DNA of 64,000 bases. It comes from Luteolibacter sp. LG18 (GTDB lineage: Bacteria; Verrucomicrobiota; Verrucomicrobiia; Verrucomicrobiales; Akkermansiaceae). Both the position numbers and the translations under genes were made by a program. The notes below the pieces were generated by a model. The model saw only the letters and a program-made list of their open reading frames with translations. It did no database searches and was not told the origin of the DNA. The stretch covers positions 5,518,001 through 5,582,000 of the forward strand of contig NZ_AP024600.1 in the NCBI RefSeq assembly GCF_036322585.1, read 5' to 3'. This document shows, in pieces, positions 27,077-37,500 of the stretch. How positions within the stretch are numbered: position 1 is the stretch's first letter; every line of letters starts with the position of its first letter.

Positions 27077-27838
27077 TCACTTTGTCTCCCACGCGATCGT
27101 CGGCAGCAGCGTGAACGCCAACTCCCCGTCATTCGGACGCTGGTAAAGCAGCCCCAGGTTCCTTTCATCGAAACGGATCGCGCGCCGTGTGCTCACACGG
27201 GAAACCCATTCCTCCTTCTCCCGGTCGAAGATCTCGATCGGCATCTGGTAGTCCGTGAAGGCCGCCACCGAGAACACCGCGAGACTGTTCGGCGTGAGCA
27301 CCTTTTTCTCGATTCCCACCCGGACCCCCAGCCCGCGGTTCGCCGCATTGAACAAGAGCATCTGCCCTTTCGCCACGCTTCCGGCATCGTAGGGAAACAC
27401 CAGGAGCCGTGGGGCCTTCACCCCGCCGTCCATGAACAGCACGTAGCGCCCGCCGCCGGTGGGCAGCAAAGTCTCCGCCACCGGTACGAAGGCCGCCTCG
27501 TCTGGAGTTCCGCTCCCCTTGCGGAAGAGTTGGAACTTCCGTGGTCCTTGGTAGTGGATCGGCTCGGAGTAGGACTGGGGCACGCATTTCACTGCCTCGT
27601 ATTCCTTGCCCTTTGGCACGAAGTACTCCCTCTGCGCGGTGCCATCCTCCTTCGCGGCCGGAGCCTTCGCTTTTTCCGTCCACAGGGCGCTGCCCACCGT
27701 GTTCCAGAGATACAGCCGGACCTCGGCCTGCACGGTCTCGTTGTCGGTCGTGGCCTGGGCCTTGGCCGGCACCGCGCTCCCACTGGCAAGCAGGCCCGAG
27801 GCGAGAAAGGAGCGGAGGATGGTTGAAATGGGTTTCAT
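27077..27838 (-). CDS. Small secreted protein paired with the Verru_Chthon A-like gene
   Basis: This encodes 253 residues. I chose the ATG at 27838, 7 bp after the upstream stop codon, because it begins a clean signal peptide (MKPISTILRSFLASGLLASGSAVPAKA). An ATG at 27856 would overlap the upstream gene by 11 bp. No named domain is recognised. It is beta-rich, with patterns such as RKFQLFRKG, RYVLFMDGG and LLVFPYDAG, and ends FTLLPTIAWETK. The layout is reminiscent of the small secreted proteins that accompany Verru_Chthon A genes in some Verrucomicrobiota (inference from context). It is almost certainly co-transcribed with 27846-31331. Confidence 0.65.
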   Translation of the reverse strand: MKPISTILRSFLASGLLASGSAVPAKAQATTDNETVQAEVRLYLWNTVGSALWTEKAKAPAAKEDGTAQREYFVPKGKEYEAVKCVPQSYSEPIHYQGPRKFQLFRKGSGTPDEAAFVPVAETLLPTGGGRYVLFMDGGVKAPRLLVFPYDAGSVAKGQMLLFNAANRGLGVRVGIEKKVLTPNSLAVFSVAAFTDYQMPIEIFDREKEEWVSRVSTRRAIRFDERNLGLLYQRPNDGELAFTLLPTIAWETK

Positions 27839-27845
27839 TGGATTT

Positions 27846-30800
27846 TCAGATTTCATCGGAGGTCATCCAGCGGAAGGACACCACGCGGAAGGTTCGCCCG
27901 AAGCGCTCCTCCATGGAGCCCGCCGCCGGTTTCGCGGTCGGTTCCAGTCCACCACCGACCCACTGCGGCTCGCGTTGCACGATCGCCTCGCAACGGGCGC
28001 TCGCCAGCAGCTTGCCGGCCGAATCGCGGGCTTCACCGTAGGTTTGGATCCGGAACGTGTCCGAGCGCACCGTCAGGAACGGGCCGATCTTCGCGAGGAT
28101 GTCCGATGGCATCAGGTAGAGCGGCGCGCCGAATCCGCGGGCACCGGCCGCAGCCTCCGGATACACGTGCCCGGTCTCGCTTGATCCGTAGAGTTTGACC
28201 GAGGGGCTCAAGTCTCCCGGCTTCACCCAATCGGAGCGGGAGATCGACTGGTTCACATCCTCGCTGCCGTCCGATTTCTTTCCATCCAGCGCCGCCTGCA
28301 GCGCCCCTTGGTTGCAAACCTGGTCCGCCGTGAGCCCGCTGCGGCCGTGCGATGCCGGATCGATGCTACGGTTCACGAACGCCGCGAGCGTGGGAAACGG
28401 TCCGCGCAATTTCACCTGTTCCACCAGGTGCTCCGCCAGCAGATCGAGCGAGCGCTCGTCCAGCATGCGGGCATCCTGCAAATAGGGATCCGCGCTGGTC
28501 GCTGTCATGCCACCATCGATCGAGCGGAATGCGGTGTCCGCCTGCGGAATCCGGTTGTAGCCGGGCAGGTCCGCCGCCTTGCCGTCCGCCGTATTCCGGA
28601 TGCCCACCGTCGAGGCCAACAACGCCTTCCACGCCGCCTTCGAAGTCGAGTTCACATTGAAACCTCCATCCAGATACACCTTGGAAAGGGCGGCCAGCGG
28701 GTCGTTCATCGCCGCCTTGGACTCGCGATCCTCATGCCCCCACTTCAGTCGGGCGTTCAGGAACCGTCCCTTGTCCTGCTCGTAGCCGCTCAGGTAGTAG
28801 GTGTCCCACAGCGCGTTGTTGTAGAGAAACGAGGTATCCGCCCGGTAGATGTAACCGACTTCCTTCGGCACGCCATGGTAGTTCACGGACCAGTCCCATT
28901 TCGCGACGGTATAGGCCCGCAGTTGGTCGGCCGGATGGTGCGGCGGACGCACCGAGTTGCCGATGGGATAGGTCGGCTCCAGATCCTCGCCGCCGCTGCT
29001 GCCACGGTGGGCCTCGGCGTTGTAGTCGAAGGGACGCACCAAGGCCGCATGGCTGAACTGCGCAAGCGAAAGAACCGGCTCCGAATCCCGCGGCACATGG
29101 AACAGCACGCAACGGTCCGCGCCCCCAAGATCGGAACCGCCCACGAAGGTGTAGTGGGGGCCGGCTGCGGAAGGATTCGTGAGCTGCGGCTTCAAGTAGG
29201 ACGAGACATCCGTGCCCGCGCGGAGCGTTCCGGTGACGAACTGCGGGGGCGTGCTGGCAGCATCGCCGACGTAGGAATAGTGGTGAGCCCGGAGATTGTA
29301 ACCCGCCAGGCCTTTCGCCGGATAACCGTTCGCCTCGGTCGGGGAGGCCAGCGGCTGCAATTGGTTCTCGATCAGCTTCCGCGCCATGACCGCGCCCCAC
29401 CGCGGCGTGCTCGGCCCCATCAACGGGGCGGCGGCAGGACGGATCTGCGGGATGAAGGCACCGGCCGCATCGGCGGCGTCATCGATGTCCCAGGCAAGCC
29501 CCGCCACGTGGATCCCCAGTTCATTGGATAGAAGGCGTGTCTCGCTCCCATAGTTGTTGTTGGTCGCACTGTCGCCATCCGAATCCGTCCGGGTGACTTG
29601 AATCGAGGGAGGGGACGCGGGAGCGAAGGCCACCGTGGCTGCCTTGGTGTATAGGCCGAACCCGTCCTGCCATTCCGGCACAAGCTCCTGTCCGGCATTG
29701 GAGGTGTTGAAGGGGATGTGCTTCTTCGGCGTGGTCAGGATGATGGACTTCCCGGCCGGGATCTCGATCGGTTTCGAACTGAAGAAGCAGAGCGGCCTGA
29801 ATGTCACCGTGGAGGATCCCGGCGAACCCACGAAGGAATAGGTGCCCTTCAACTGGTACCCGAAGGTCAGTTCATACCAGCCGGTGGAAGCGTTCTTGTT
29901 CGCCATCAGGTTCACCCGGAACGGGGGCACGCGCATCGGCTGATCATAGGGATTCCACAGCACGATCATCGGAAAGAGGTGGAACATCACGTCATAGGTC
30001 CCCGCTCCCACCTCCTGGTAGGAAACGTCGAAGAACATCTGCGCGCGGTTCAGCACCGGGTAGAACTGGGACACCGCACCCAGTTCACGGCCGGTGATGT
30101 TCGGGCTCTGGTTCGCGCCCAGCGTCGGCACCTTGCCCAGCCAATCCCGGACATCCATCACCTGGGAACCGGACGAGATCCGCTTGCCATAGTTCACATA
30201 GTCCTGGAGCACCGACCACGGCACACCGCCGGGACGCCAGGTCAACGGCCTGCCGGTCTCCCCATCCGCGGGCGTCCCCTGCTGCGGGAAGATGAGCTCG
30301 GAATCGAACACCTTCTTGTCGATCATGCCCTGCAGGTCGCCCTGACGAAAAGCCGCCGTCAGGTCGCGGCGGAAGCCTCCACGCTGCATGTCCACCAACA
30401 GCGAGCGGGAACTGGTTGTCAGATCCGACCGCAAACGCTTGAGATCCTCCCGGCACGCCATGGGATCGTTGCCAGCGAGGGCGACCGTCTCCATCGACGC
30501 CAGTTTGCCATAGACCGGATCGTCTCCGCCCTTGGGAAGGGATGCCAAAGTTGCTCCCGGTGGGTTACTGGAACCCGCCCCCTTCGTGACCCAGTCCACC
30601 CGGTTGCGATGTCCCAGCGCGCCGCCAGCCAAAGCCCCCACCTTGTCGCTCGGCTCGTCATAGGGATGACGCAGGTCGAGCCGGGCTTTCACTCCCTCAT
30701 CCTCCACCCAATAGGCATAGCCCCCCTGCGTCGAGTTCGCGGTCTTCACGGCCATCAGCGGAGCGCGCACCACCTGCTCGCTCCCCGCCCGGGAACAATG

Positions 30801-31331
30801 TCCCACCACGACGTCTCCCGGACGGTCGGCTCCCCCGGCAGGCAACGATTGATCGGGCGTGAGGTAACCCGTCGGATAGCCATTTGCCTGCCCCCCGGCG
30901 GACGAAAGGTCAAAGCGCTCGTTTCCCGACACCAGATACGCCGGAAACTTCTGCGGACGCCTCAGGTGCAGGTCCCGCCCCAGCTTGTCCGAAAGCGGGT
31001 TATCCTCCGTCCTCCACACTCCCGTCAGCCATGGCTGCTTCAACGCGGCGCTGTTCCCGGCGGGCTCCATGATGTCAGCCCGCGCGGTGACGCGCTGGTC
31101 CGCTCCGGCGTGTTTCTGAAGTTCCGCGATCGCCAGCATCAATCCCAGGCGCGCATTGGCCCGTGCCTCCTCCCGTGCCACCCCCGCTTGGGAGCCCCGC
31201 AACGAGATCGACGAAAGCGACAGCAATCCCAGCCCCAGCATGGCGAGCAACATCATCAGGAGCAGGACACACACGAGAGCGAAGCCCTGCTTTCGGCCCT
31301 GCCCGTGGTGAATGGAGACGTGGGTTTTCAT
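27846..31331 (-). CDS. Verru_Chthon cassette protein A-like, prepilin-type N-terminus
   Basis: This encodes 1161 residues from the ATG at 31331. The N-terminus (QGRKQGFALVCVLLLMMLLAMLGLGLL) is a type IV prepilin-like signal, with cleavage expected between G and F and a long hydrophobic helix. It lacks the usual Glu at position +5. The size, N-terminus and body resemble Verru_Chthon cassette protein A (TIGR02600), known from Verrucomicrobium and Chthoniobacter. The body contains LGLMLAIAELQKHAG, AYWVEDEGVKARLDLRHPYD and, near the end, LYLMPSDILAKIGPFLTVRSDTFRI, a GspK-like minor-pseudopilin trait. Partners B, C and D are not in the window; only a small secreted gene follows. It may be a pseudopilin of a secretion system or surface filament (inference). 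An operator-like palindrome lies 146 nt upstream. Confidence 0.65.
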   Translation of the reverse strand: MKTHVSIHHGQGRKQGFALVCVLLLMMLLAMLGLGLLSLSSISLRGSQAGVAREEARANARLGLMLAIAELQKHAGADQRVTARADIMEPAGNSAALKQPWLTGVWRTEDNPLSDKLGRDLHLRRPQKFPAYLVSGNERFDLSSAGGQANGYPTGYLTPDQSLPAGGADRPGDVVVGHCSRAGSEQVVRAPLMAVKTANSTQGGYAYWVEDEGVKARLDLRHPYDEPSDKVGALAGGALGHRNRVDWVTKGAGSSNPPGATLASLPKGGDDPVYGKLASMETVALAGNDPMACREDLKRLRSDLTTSSRSLLVDMQRGGFRRDLTAAFRQGDLQGMIDKKVFDSELIFPQQGTPADGETGRPLTWRPGGVPWSVLQDYVNYGKRISSGSQVMDVRDWLGKVPTLGANQSPNITGRELGAVSQFYPVLNRAQMFFDVSYQEVGAGTYDVMFHLFPMIVLWNPYDQPMRVPPFRVNLMANKNASTGWYELTFGYQLKGTYSFVGSPGSSTVTFRPLCFFSSKPIEIPAGKSIILTTPKKHIPFNTSNAGQELVPEWQDGFGLYTKAATVAFAPASPPSIQVTRTDSDGDSATNNNYGSETRLLSNELGIHVAGLAWDIDDAADAAGAFIPQIRPAAAPLMGPSTPRWGAVMARKLIENQLQPLASPTEANGYPAKGLAGYNLRAHHYSYVGDAASTPPQFVTGTLRAGTDVSSYLKPQLTNPSAAGPHYTFVGGSDLGGADRCVLFHVPRDSEPVLSLAQFSHAALVRPFDYNAEAHRGSSGGEDLEPTYPIGNSVRPPHHPADQLRAYTVAKWDWSVNYHGVPKEVGYIYRADTSFLYNNALWDTYYLSGYEQDKGRFLNARLKWGHEDRESKAAMNDPLAALSKVYLDGGFNVNSTSKAAWKALLASTVGIRNTADGKAADLPGYNRIPQADTAFRSIDGGMTATSADPYLQDARMLDERSLDLLAEHLVEQVKLRGPFPTLAAFVNRSIDPASHGRSGLTADQVCNQGALQAALDGKKSDGSEDVNQSISRSDWVKPGDLSPSVKLYGSSETGHVYPEAAAGARGFGAPLYLMPSDILAKIGPFLTVRSDTFRIQTYGEARDSAGKLLASARCEAIVQREPQWVGGGLEPTAKPAAGSMEERFGRTFRVVSFRWMTSDEI

Positions 31332-31468
31332 CGACTGGAGTTTTCTTGCGATCCCGCGCGTCACCGTTCAGAGGAGCGCGTTTTCACGAGCGGACCGCTT
31401 CCTTTCCCACCACGGAAAAGAAGCCGCCCGTCGCGATTGAATCATCCACCCACTCCCCCATCCTGCCT

Positions 31469-31486
31469 ATTGGCAGTACTGCCCAT
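31469..31486. promoter_or_regulatory. Palindromic operator candidate, copy 8 (Verru_Chthon A operon)
   Basis: The site reads ATTGGCAGTACTGCCCAT; its core GGCAGTACTGCC is a perfect palindrome. It is centred about 146 nt upstream of the start codon at 31331 and differs by one base from the site at 25211. The gene on its other side ends here (stop at 31549), so the operon to its left is the only plausible target. Confidence 0.7.
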
Positions 31487-31503
31487 GTATTTACCAACGT
31501 GGA

Positions 31504-31527
31504 CCCTGCGACCTCTTTGTCGCAGGG
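31504..31527 (-). terminator. Hairpin after the 2989-residue gene
   Basis: A 9-bp perfect stem (CCCTGCGAC at 31504-31512 with 31519-31527) with a 6-base loop lies 22 bp beyond the stop codon of the giant minus-strand gene. No U-run follows on that strand. Confidence 0.45.
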
Positions 31528-31548
31528 CCAGCCGCCTCCCGGATCCCA

Positions 31549-34500
31549 TCAATAGGAAACCTGAAGGCGAAGGAAGCGCCTCGGACTCGTGCCGATGGTC
31601 TGGACATCCGTCACCGTCACGACCCCGGCGGTATTCTGCGCCCCGGTGCTGGACCAAATGGTGGTCCACGTGTCGGCAATCGAATCCGCGGCGAGCACCC
31701 GGTAGGTCAGGGTGCTGTCCGCGATGCGGGTAAAGGTCAGGGTGAAGCGGGTGCCATCCGTGGTTTTTCCGAGGACGGCGGCCGCACCGGAGGTGGTGAC
31801 ATCGGGACGGGTACCCGTCGCATACTCGAGCAGATTCGAGCGACCATCGTTGTCGGCGTCCGCCGTATCGGAGGCGGTGGCGCTCCCCAGATAGGCCGTC
31901 CTCCAGGTCTGGATCGCGGAGGGCGGCGGAGCGGCGGCGGCGACATTGAGGGTGAGCACACCGGAGGCAGCGCTCAAGGAGCAGGCATAGCCGGACGGCT
32001 GGGTGCCGATGGCAAATCCGGCGGCACTGATGCCGGTGGCCGTGGCGAGGGTGTAGCTGCCGCTGGTGAAGCCCGCCCCGGCGGTGACGTTCACGGTCAC
32101 CGTGCCGCTGGCGGGGCCCGTGTAGGCGCCTGCGATGACAAGCTTGTCCGTGACGGTGCCCGCCTCGACCGCGAGCACGGCTCCGCCATTAAGCGTGGCT
32201 GCTCCGTTGCACGTCAGCGTTCCCGCGCCCGCGTTGCCCGGGGCGATGGTGCCGCCGCTCGCGACGGTGACCGCACCGGTGATCGTGCCGGTCCCCGCGA
32301 GCGTGCCGCCCGCATTCACCGTGACCGCCCCGGCCCCGGTGAGGCTGCCGGTCAGGTTCAGGGTGCCCGCGTTGACGGTGGTGCCGCCGGTGTGGGTGTT
32401 GGTGCCGCTGACGGTGAGCACGCCGGTGCCGACCTTGGTGAGCGCGATGCTGCCGGTGTTGCTGAAGGTCCCGGCCCATGTGCTGTTGGTATTGAGCGCG
32501 CCCGCGCTGACAGTGGTGGTGCCGCCGCCGCTCTGGCGCACGTTGCCCGCGCTGCCGCTGAGCTCGCCGAATTGGATGGTGCCCGTTCCGAAGAGAAACG
32601 AAGGCGAGTCGGTGGTGCCATTGAGCACCCACTTCGCCTGCGTGCTGCCCGCGGAGGCGCTGCCGAACTTGTTCCGCGCGGCATTCCCCGCGTTGAAGGT
32701 AAAGGTGCCGGTGAAGTTGCTGTTGTCGCCATAGAGACGGGTGCCGCCGTAGTTCACCGCGGCGCTGGTGGCGAGGTTGCCGGAGCCGGTGATCGAACCA
32801 TAGAGGTCGAGGTTGTTGCCGGTGGAAACCTCGTAGATCGTGGTGGTCGTTCCCGCCTGGGCCACGATGTTGTTGTAGAGCACGCAGCCCGAACCGTGCT
32901 GGAGATTCCCCCCGGCCAGCGTGAGCGTGCCGGTGCCGAGCGCGCCCGCGGTGGAGGTCCCGGTGCCGGACACCGCCAGGGTGCCCGCGGACAGGGTGAC
33001 GCCTCCGCTGAAGGTGTTCGCGCCGCTCAGGGTGAGGAGTCCCGTCCCCGCCTTGGTGATGGCGCGGCTGCCGCCCGATTCACTGATCACGCCGCTGATG
33101 GCGATCGCGCCGGTGTTGCTGGTAACGGTCGTGTTCTTCAACAGCACCAGCGGCAAGCCCAGGGTCTGGGTCGCGGTCGAGTTGTTGGTGATGTCCCCGT
33201 AGAGCTTGAGCGCGTTTCCGGTCAGCGTGTAGGCGCTCGCGCCGCTGTTGAACGTCAGCCCACGGGTGGTGAACCCAGTGAGATCGTTGGACAACGCGGT
33301 ATTCGCGGAAGTGCCGAAGGAGAACAGATCCTGCTCGAGCGGCGCGGTGCCTCCCCAGTTCGCCGCCAAGGATAGACTCCCCGAGGTCGTGCCGGTCCAG
33401 GTGGTGGCGACGGGCGTGCGGATGGTGAGATACAGCGTGGTGCCGCTGACCGAGAGCGAGGCGATGTGGGTGTCCGGCAGCGAATTGAGCACGAAGGTGC
33501 CCGCGACGAGGCCGGCGGCATTGGTGAGGATCGGATAGGTGCCGCTCGCGAAGCCCGCAATTGGGCTGACGTTCACCAGGACCGTGCCGCTGGCGGGAGC
33601 GGTGTAGCTTCCCGTCGCATCGATCGTCAGACAATCCGCCGTGGCCCCCACCTCGATGGCGAGAATGCTGCCCGCGGCGGGCTTGTAGGCCCCGGTAAGC
33701 GTGAGGGTGCCCGCCGAGGTGGCAGCGGCGGTGTTGTGATTGCCCGGGGAAACGAGGCTGCCCGCGGCGGCGGTGACAGTGCCCGCCACGCTGCCGGTGC
33801 CCGCCAGGGTGGCCCCGCTGGCGATGTTCACCGCGCCCGATCCTCCCGAGGTGCCGGTCACGTTGTAAATCCCGGCATTGATGCTGGTGGTGCCGGTGAG
33901 ACCGATGCCGCCGGAGATGGTCAGCGAGCCCGCTCCGACCTTCGTCAGCGCGACATTGCCCGGAGAGCTGCTGATGCTCCCGGAGAAATTCGAATCGGTG
34001 CCAAGGTCGCCGATGCGGAGCGTGGCCGTGGAGCTGCCGACATCGTTGCGGATGCCGCCCGCCCCCGCCAGCGACCCGAACGAGATCGTGCCGTTTCCAA
34101 ACGAGGTGGCGGTTCCGGCCGAAACCGTGTTGTTGAAGATCCACGCCGCGGAGGCGCTCCCGGAGTTCAAGGTGGCGAGCTTCAGCCGGTTGGTGCCGCC
34201 GCTGTTCTGGGAATTGAACGTGCCGGTGAATCCGGTGTTGTCCCCGGACAGCACCAGCGAGTTGACGTTGCCGCTCTCGATGACCGTGCCACCGCCGGTG
34301 AGATTCCCGGCCAGGGTGCTGGCGGAGGATTTCACGAGGTTCGCGGTGACCCCGGTGGGAACGACGATCGTGTTGTAAACCGTGGCTCCACCGAGTTGGA
34401 GCGTGCCGCCATTGAGCGTGACCGTTCCACTTCCCATTGGCGCGCTACCGGTGACGACGAGGGTTCCCGCGTTGACCGTGGTGCCACCGGTATAGGTATT

Positions 34501-37500
34501 GGTGTTCGAAAGCGTGAGCGTGCCGGTTCCCGCCTTGATGATCGAAGCATTCATTCCCGCGTCGCCAAGCGATCCGCCCAGCGTGATCGCGCCGGTGTTG
34601 GCGGTCATCGTGCGCGTGCCCACCAGCGTCATGTCCAGATTCAGGACCTGCGCGGTGGTGGAGTTGTTCGCGATGTCACCGGTGAGGGTGATGGCGTTTC
34701 CGGAGATCGTGAAAGCGCTCGCGCCACTATTGAAGGTGACGCCACCCAGCGTGAGCCCGGAGAGGTCGTTGGTCAGGTTCGTGGCGGATGAGCTGCCAAA
34801 GGTGAGTGCGGCATTGTTCACCGGCGCGTAGCCGCCCCAGTTCGCCGCGAGACTCCAGTTCAGCGATGTCGGCGCGGCGATCCAGGTGTTGCTGGCGGGC
34901 ATCGCCGCGACCGCGGTGGATTGCGCACTTTCACCATAGGAGTTCACGCCGCTGACCACATAGTAATAAGTGGTGCCATTCGTCAGCGATCCATCGGTGT
35001 AGGAGAGAGTGGACGAGGTGCCGACCTGGGCATAGCTGCCGGTGGTCTTCCGGTAGATCTTGTAGCTGGTGGCACCGGTGGCGGCATTCCACACCAACGA
35101 CACGGAGGTGCTGCGGGCGTAAGCCGTGAGTCCATCCGGGATCGAAGGCGGACCGGTGACGGTCAACGTCAGCGTGCCCGAGGCCGCGGAGAGCGCGTAG
35201 GTGTAACCGGACGGCGCGGCGCTGCCGAGGGTGAAAGACGCGGCGCTGATGCCGGAGGCTCCGGTGATCAAATTGTAAGTGCCGGGTCCAAAGCCCGCGA
35301 TGGCGGAGGGCTTCACCGAGACGGTTCCGCTGGACGGCCCGGTGTAGCCGGTGCCGCCGATGGCGATCCGGTCGAAGGTGGCCGCGTTTCCGATCTCGAA
35401 ATCAAGGATCGCACCGCCATTCAAGGCCAGGCCCGCGGTCGTGAACGCGCCCGCCCCGGCATTCCCCGGAGCAAGGTGGCCACCGCTGTTCACGGTGGTG
35501 GTTCCCGCGGTCGAACCGTCCCCGGTGAGAATGGCGGTGGAGTTCACCGCGATGCCTCCGGCGTGCGTGCCGAGGATGGAAAGCGTGCCTGCACCCACGG
35601 TGGTGGAGCCGGTGAAGGTGTTGTCGCCACCGAGGGTGAAGGTTCCCGCACCCGCCTTGACCAATCCACCGGTGCCGCTGAGGACGCCATCGTAAACGGT
35701 GTCCGACCCGTCGCCGCCGACCGTCAGCGTCACCGAGCTGTTCGTGGCGACCGGCCCCGCACCATGGACCCCGCCATCGGTATTGAGCATCACCACCGCC
35801 CCTTCCACCCCGGACAGGCTGCCGATCACCGGCGCGGTGGTGTCGAACCAGACCGATGCATTCACCGCGTTCACGTTCTGGATGTCCACCGCCGCGTACT
35901 GCAGCGCGGTGTTGTGGCCGATCGAGAGCGCGGCTTTTCCGGAAACCGTGTCATCCAGCACGATGGTGCCGTTGTAGGTGTTCGAGCCATTGGTGAAGTC
36001 GATGGCCGAAACCTGGTTGCTGTTGGCGTTGTTCAGCACGATGGTCCCGGATCCGGTGACCACGCCCGCGAGCTGCATCCACTTCCCGGACCACTTGCTC
36101 TGGAGCGTCACGTCGCCATTGATCGCAATGGTGCGGGCGCTGGTGCCGAGCGTGATCTTCCCGTCGCTGGGCAACACCAGCGAGCCGTCGTTGAAGACGA
36201 AATTGTTCCCCAGCGTGTTGTTCGAGTTGCTGCCCATCTGGAAGCGCAGCGTGGAGGCATTGAGGGTGACGGTGCTGCCCGCCGCTCCCAGTGAGGTCAC
36301 CGAGCCTGACGCGCTGGAGCTGGTGGACGTGCCGAGCTGCACCACGCCGCCGCTGACGGTGAGGCCGCCATCGAAGGTATTCGCGCCGGTGAGGGCGAGG
36401 ATGCCGGGGCCGGTTTTGGTGACCCCATAAACACCGCTGCCGTCGCCGATGACGCCGCTGAGCACCAGAGTGCCCACATTCGCCACCACCGTGCCCGGCC
36501 CGGTGAGCACGAGCGGCAGGCTGATGGTCTGGGTATTGACGGCATTGTCCACGATCGAGCCACCGAGCGAGAGCGAGTTCCCTGCCAGGGTGAAAGCACT
36601 GGCCCCGGTCTTGAAGGCGATGGCGGAGACCGACAGGCCCGTGATGTTGTTGCTCAGGCTGACATTGGTGGCGGTGCCGAAGGAAAGTTGGGCTCCAGAG
36701 GCAGGCACGAGGTTCCCGCTCCAATTCGTGGCCGTGTTCCAATTGGCCGAAGTGGTGCCAGTCCACGTGTAGGTGGATTGGACCGCGCTGGCCGTCGACG
36801 AACCCACGCTGGTGCCGCCGCTGTTTCCAGCCGTGACGTAGTAGGTGTAGGTGACACCGAGCGTGAGTCCCTGGTCGATGTAGCCGGTGTCCGTGGTGGT
36901 CCCCGCCAACACGTAGGCACCGCCCGATGCCGAGCGATAGATCGAATAAACCGGCACGCCCGTGGACGCATTCCACGCCAGGCTCATCTGCCCGGAGTCC
37001 GGTCCGCTGGCAACGGTGAGGCCGGTGGGCACCGATGGCACCGGGGTGCCATAGACCGCGCTCACGTAGGAGGTGGCGGCGCTGGCTCCACCCGTGCTCA
37101 CCGCATTCACGGTGTAATAGTAGGTCCCGGACGCAGGTGCCGTGGAGTCTTGGAAATAGGGACGGTCACAGGTGCCGATCTGGGTGTAGCTGCCACCGGA
37201 CGAGGTGGCACGGTTCACCCGGTAGGACGTTGCGCCGCCGGAAACGTTCCATGAGAGGAACACCCGGCTGCCCGAAGTGGCAGCGAGTCCGGTGGGCACC
37301 GCCGGAATGGGCACGGTGCCCTCCCCGCTGGCGTAGAGCCCCAACTCCGCGACCTGCATCTCGTAGCCGATGCCGCCGTTCACGGCCGTGACATTGAGCC
37401 GATGGTAGCGGTAGCCGGTGGTATTGGTGAAGGTGTAGCTCTTGGTCAACGCGCGGGTGGCGAAGGTTTCACCGCTGCGGCTGTCGAGCGTGGTCCATGT

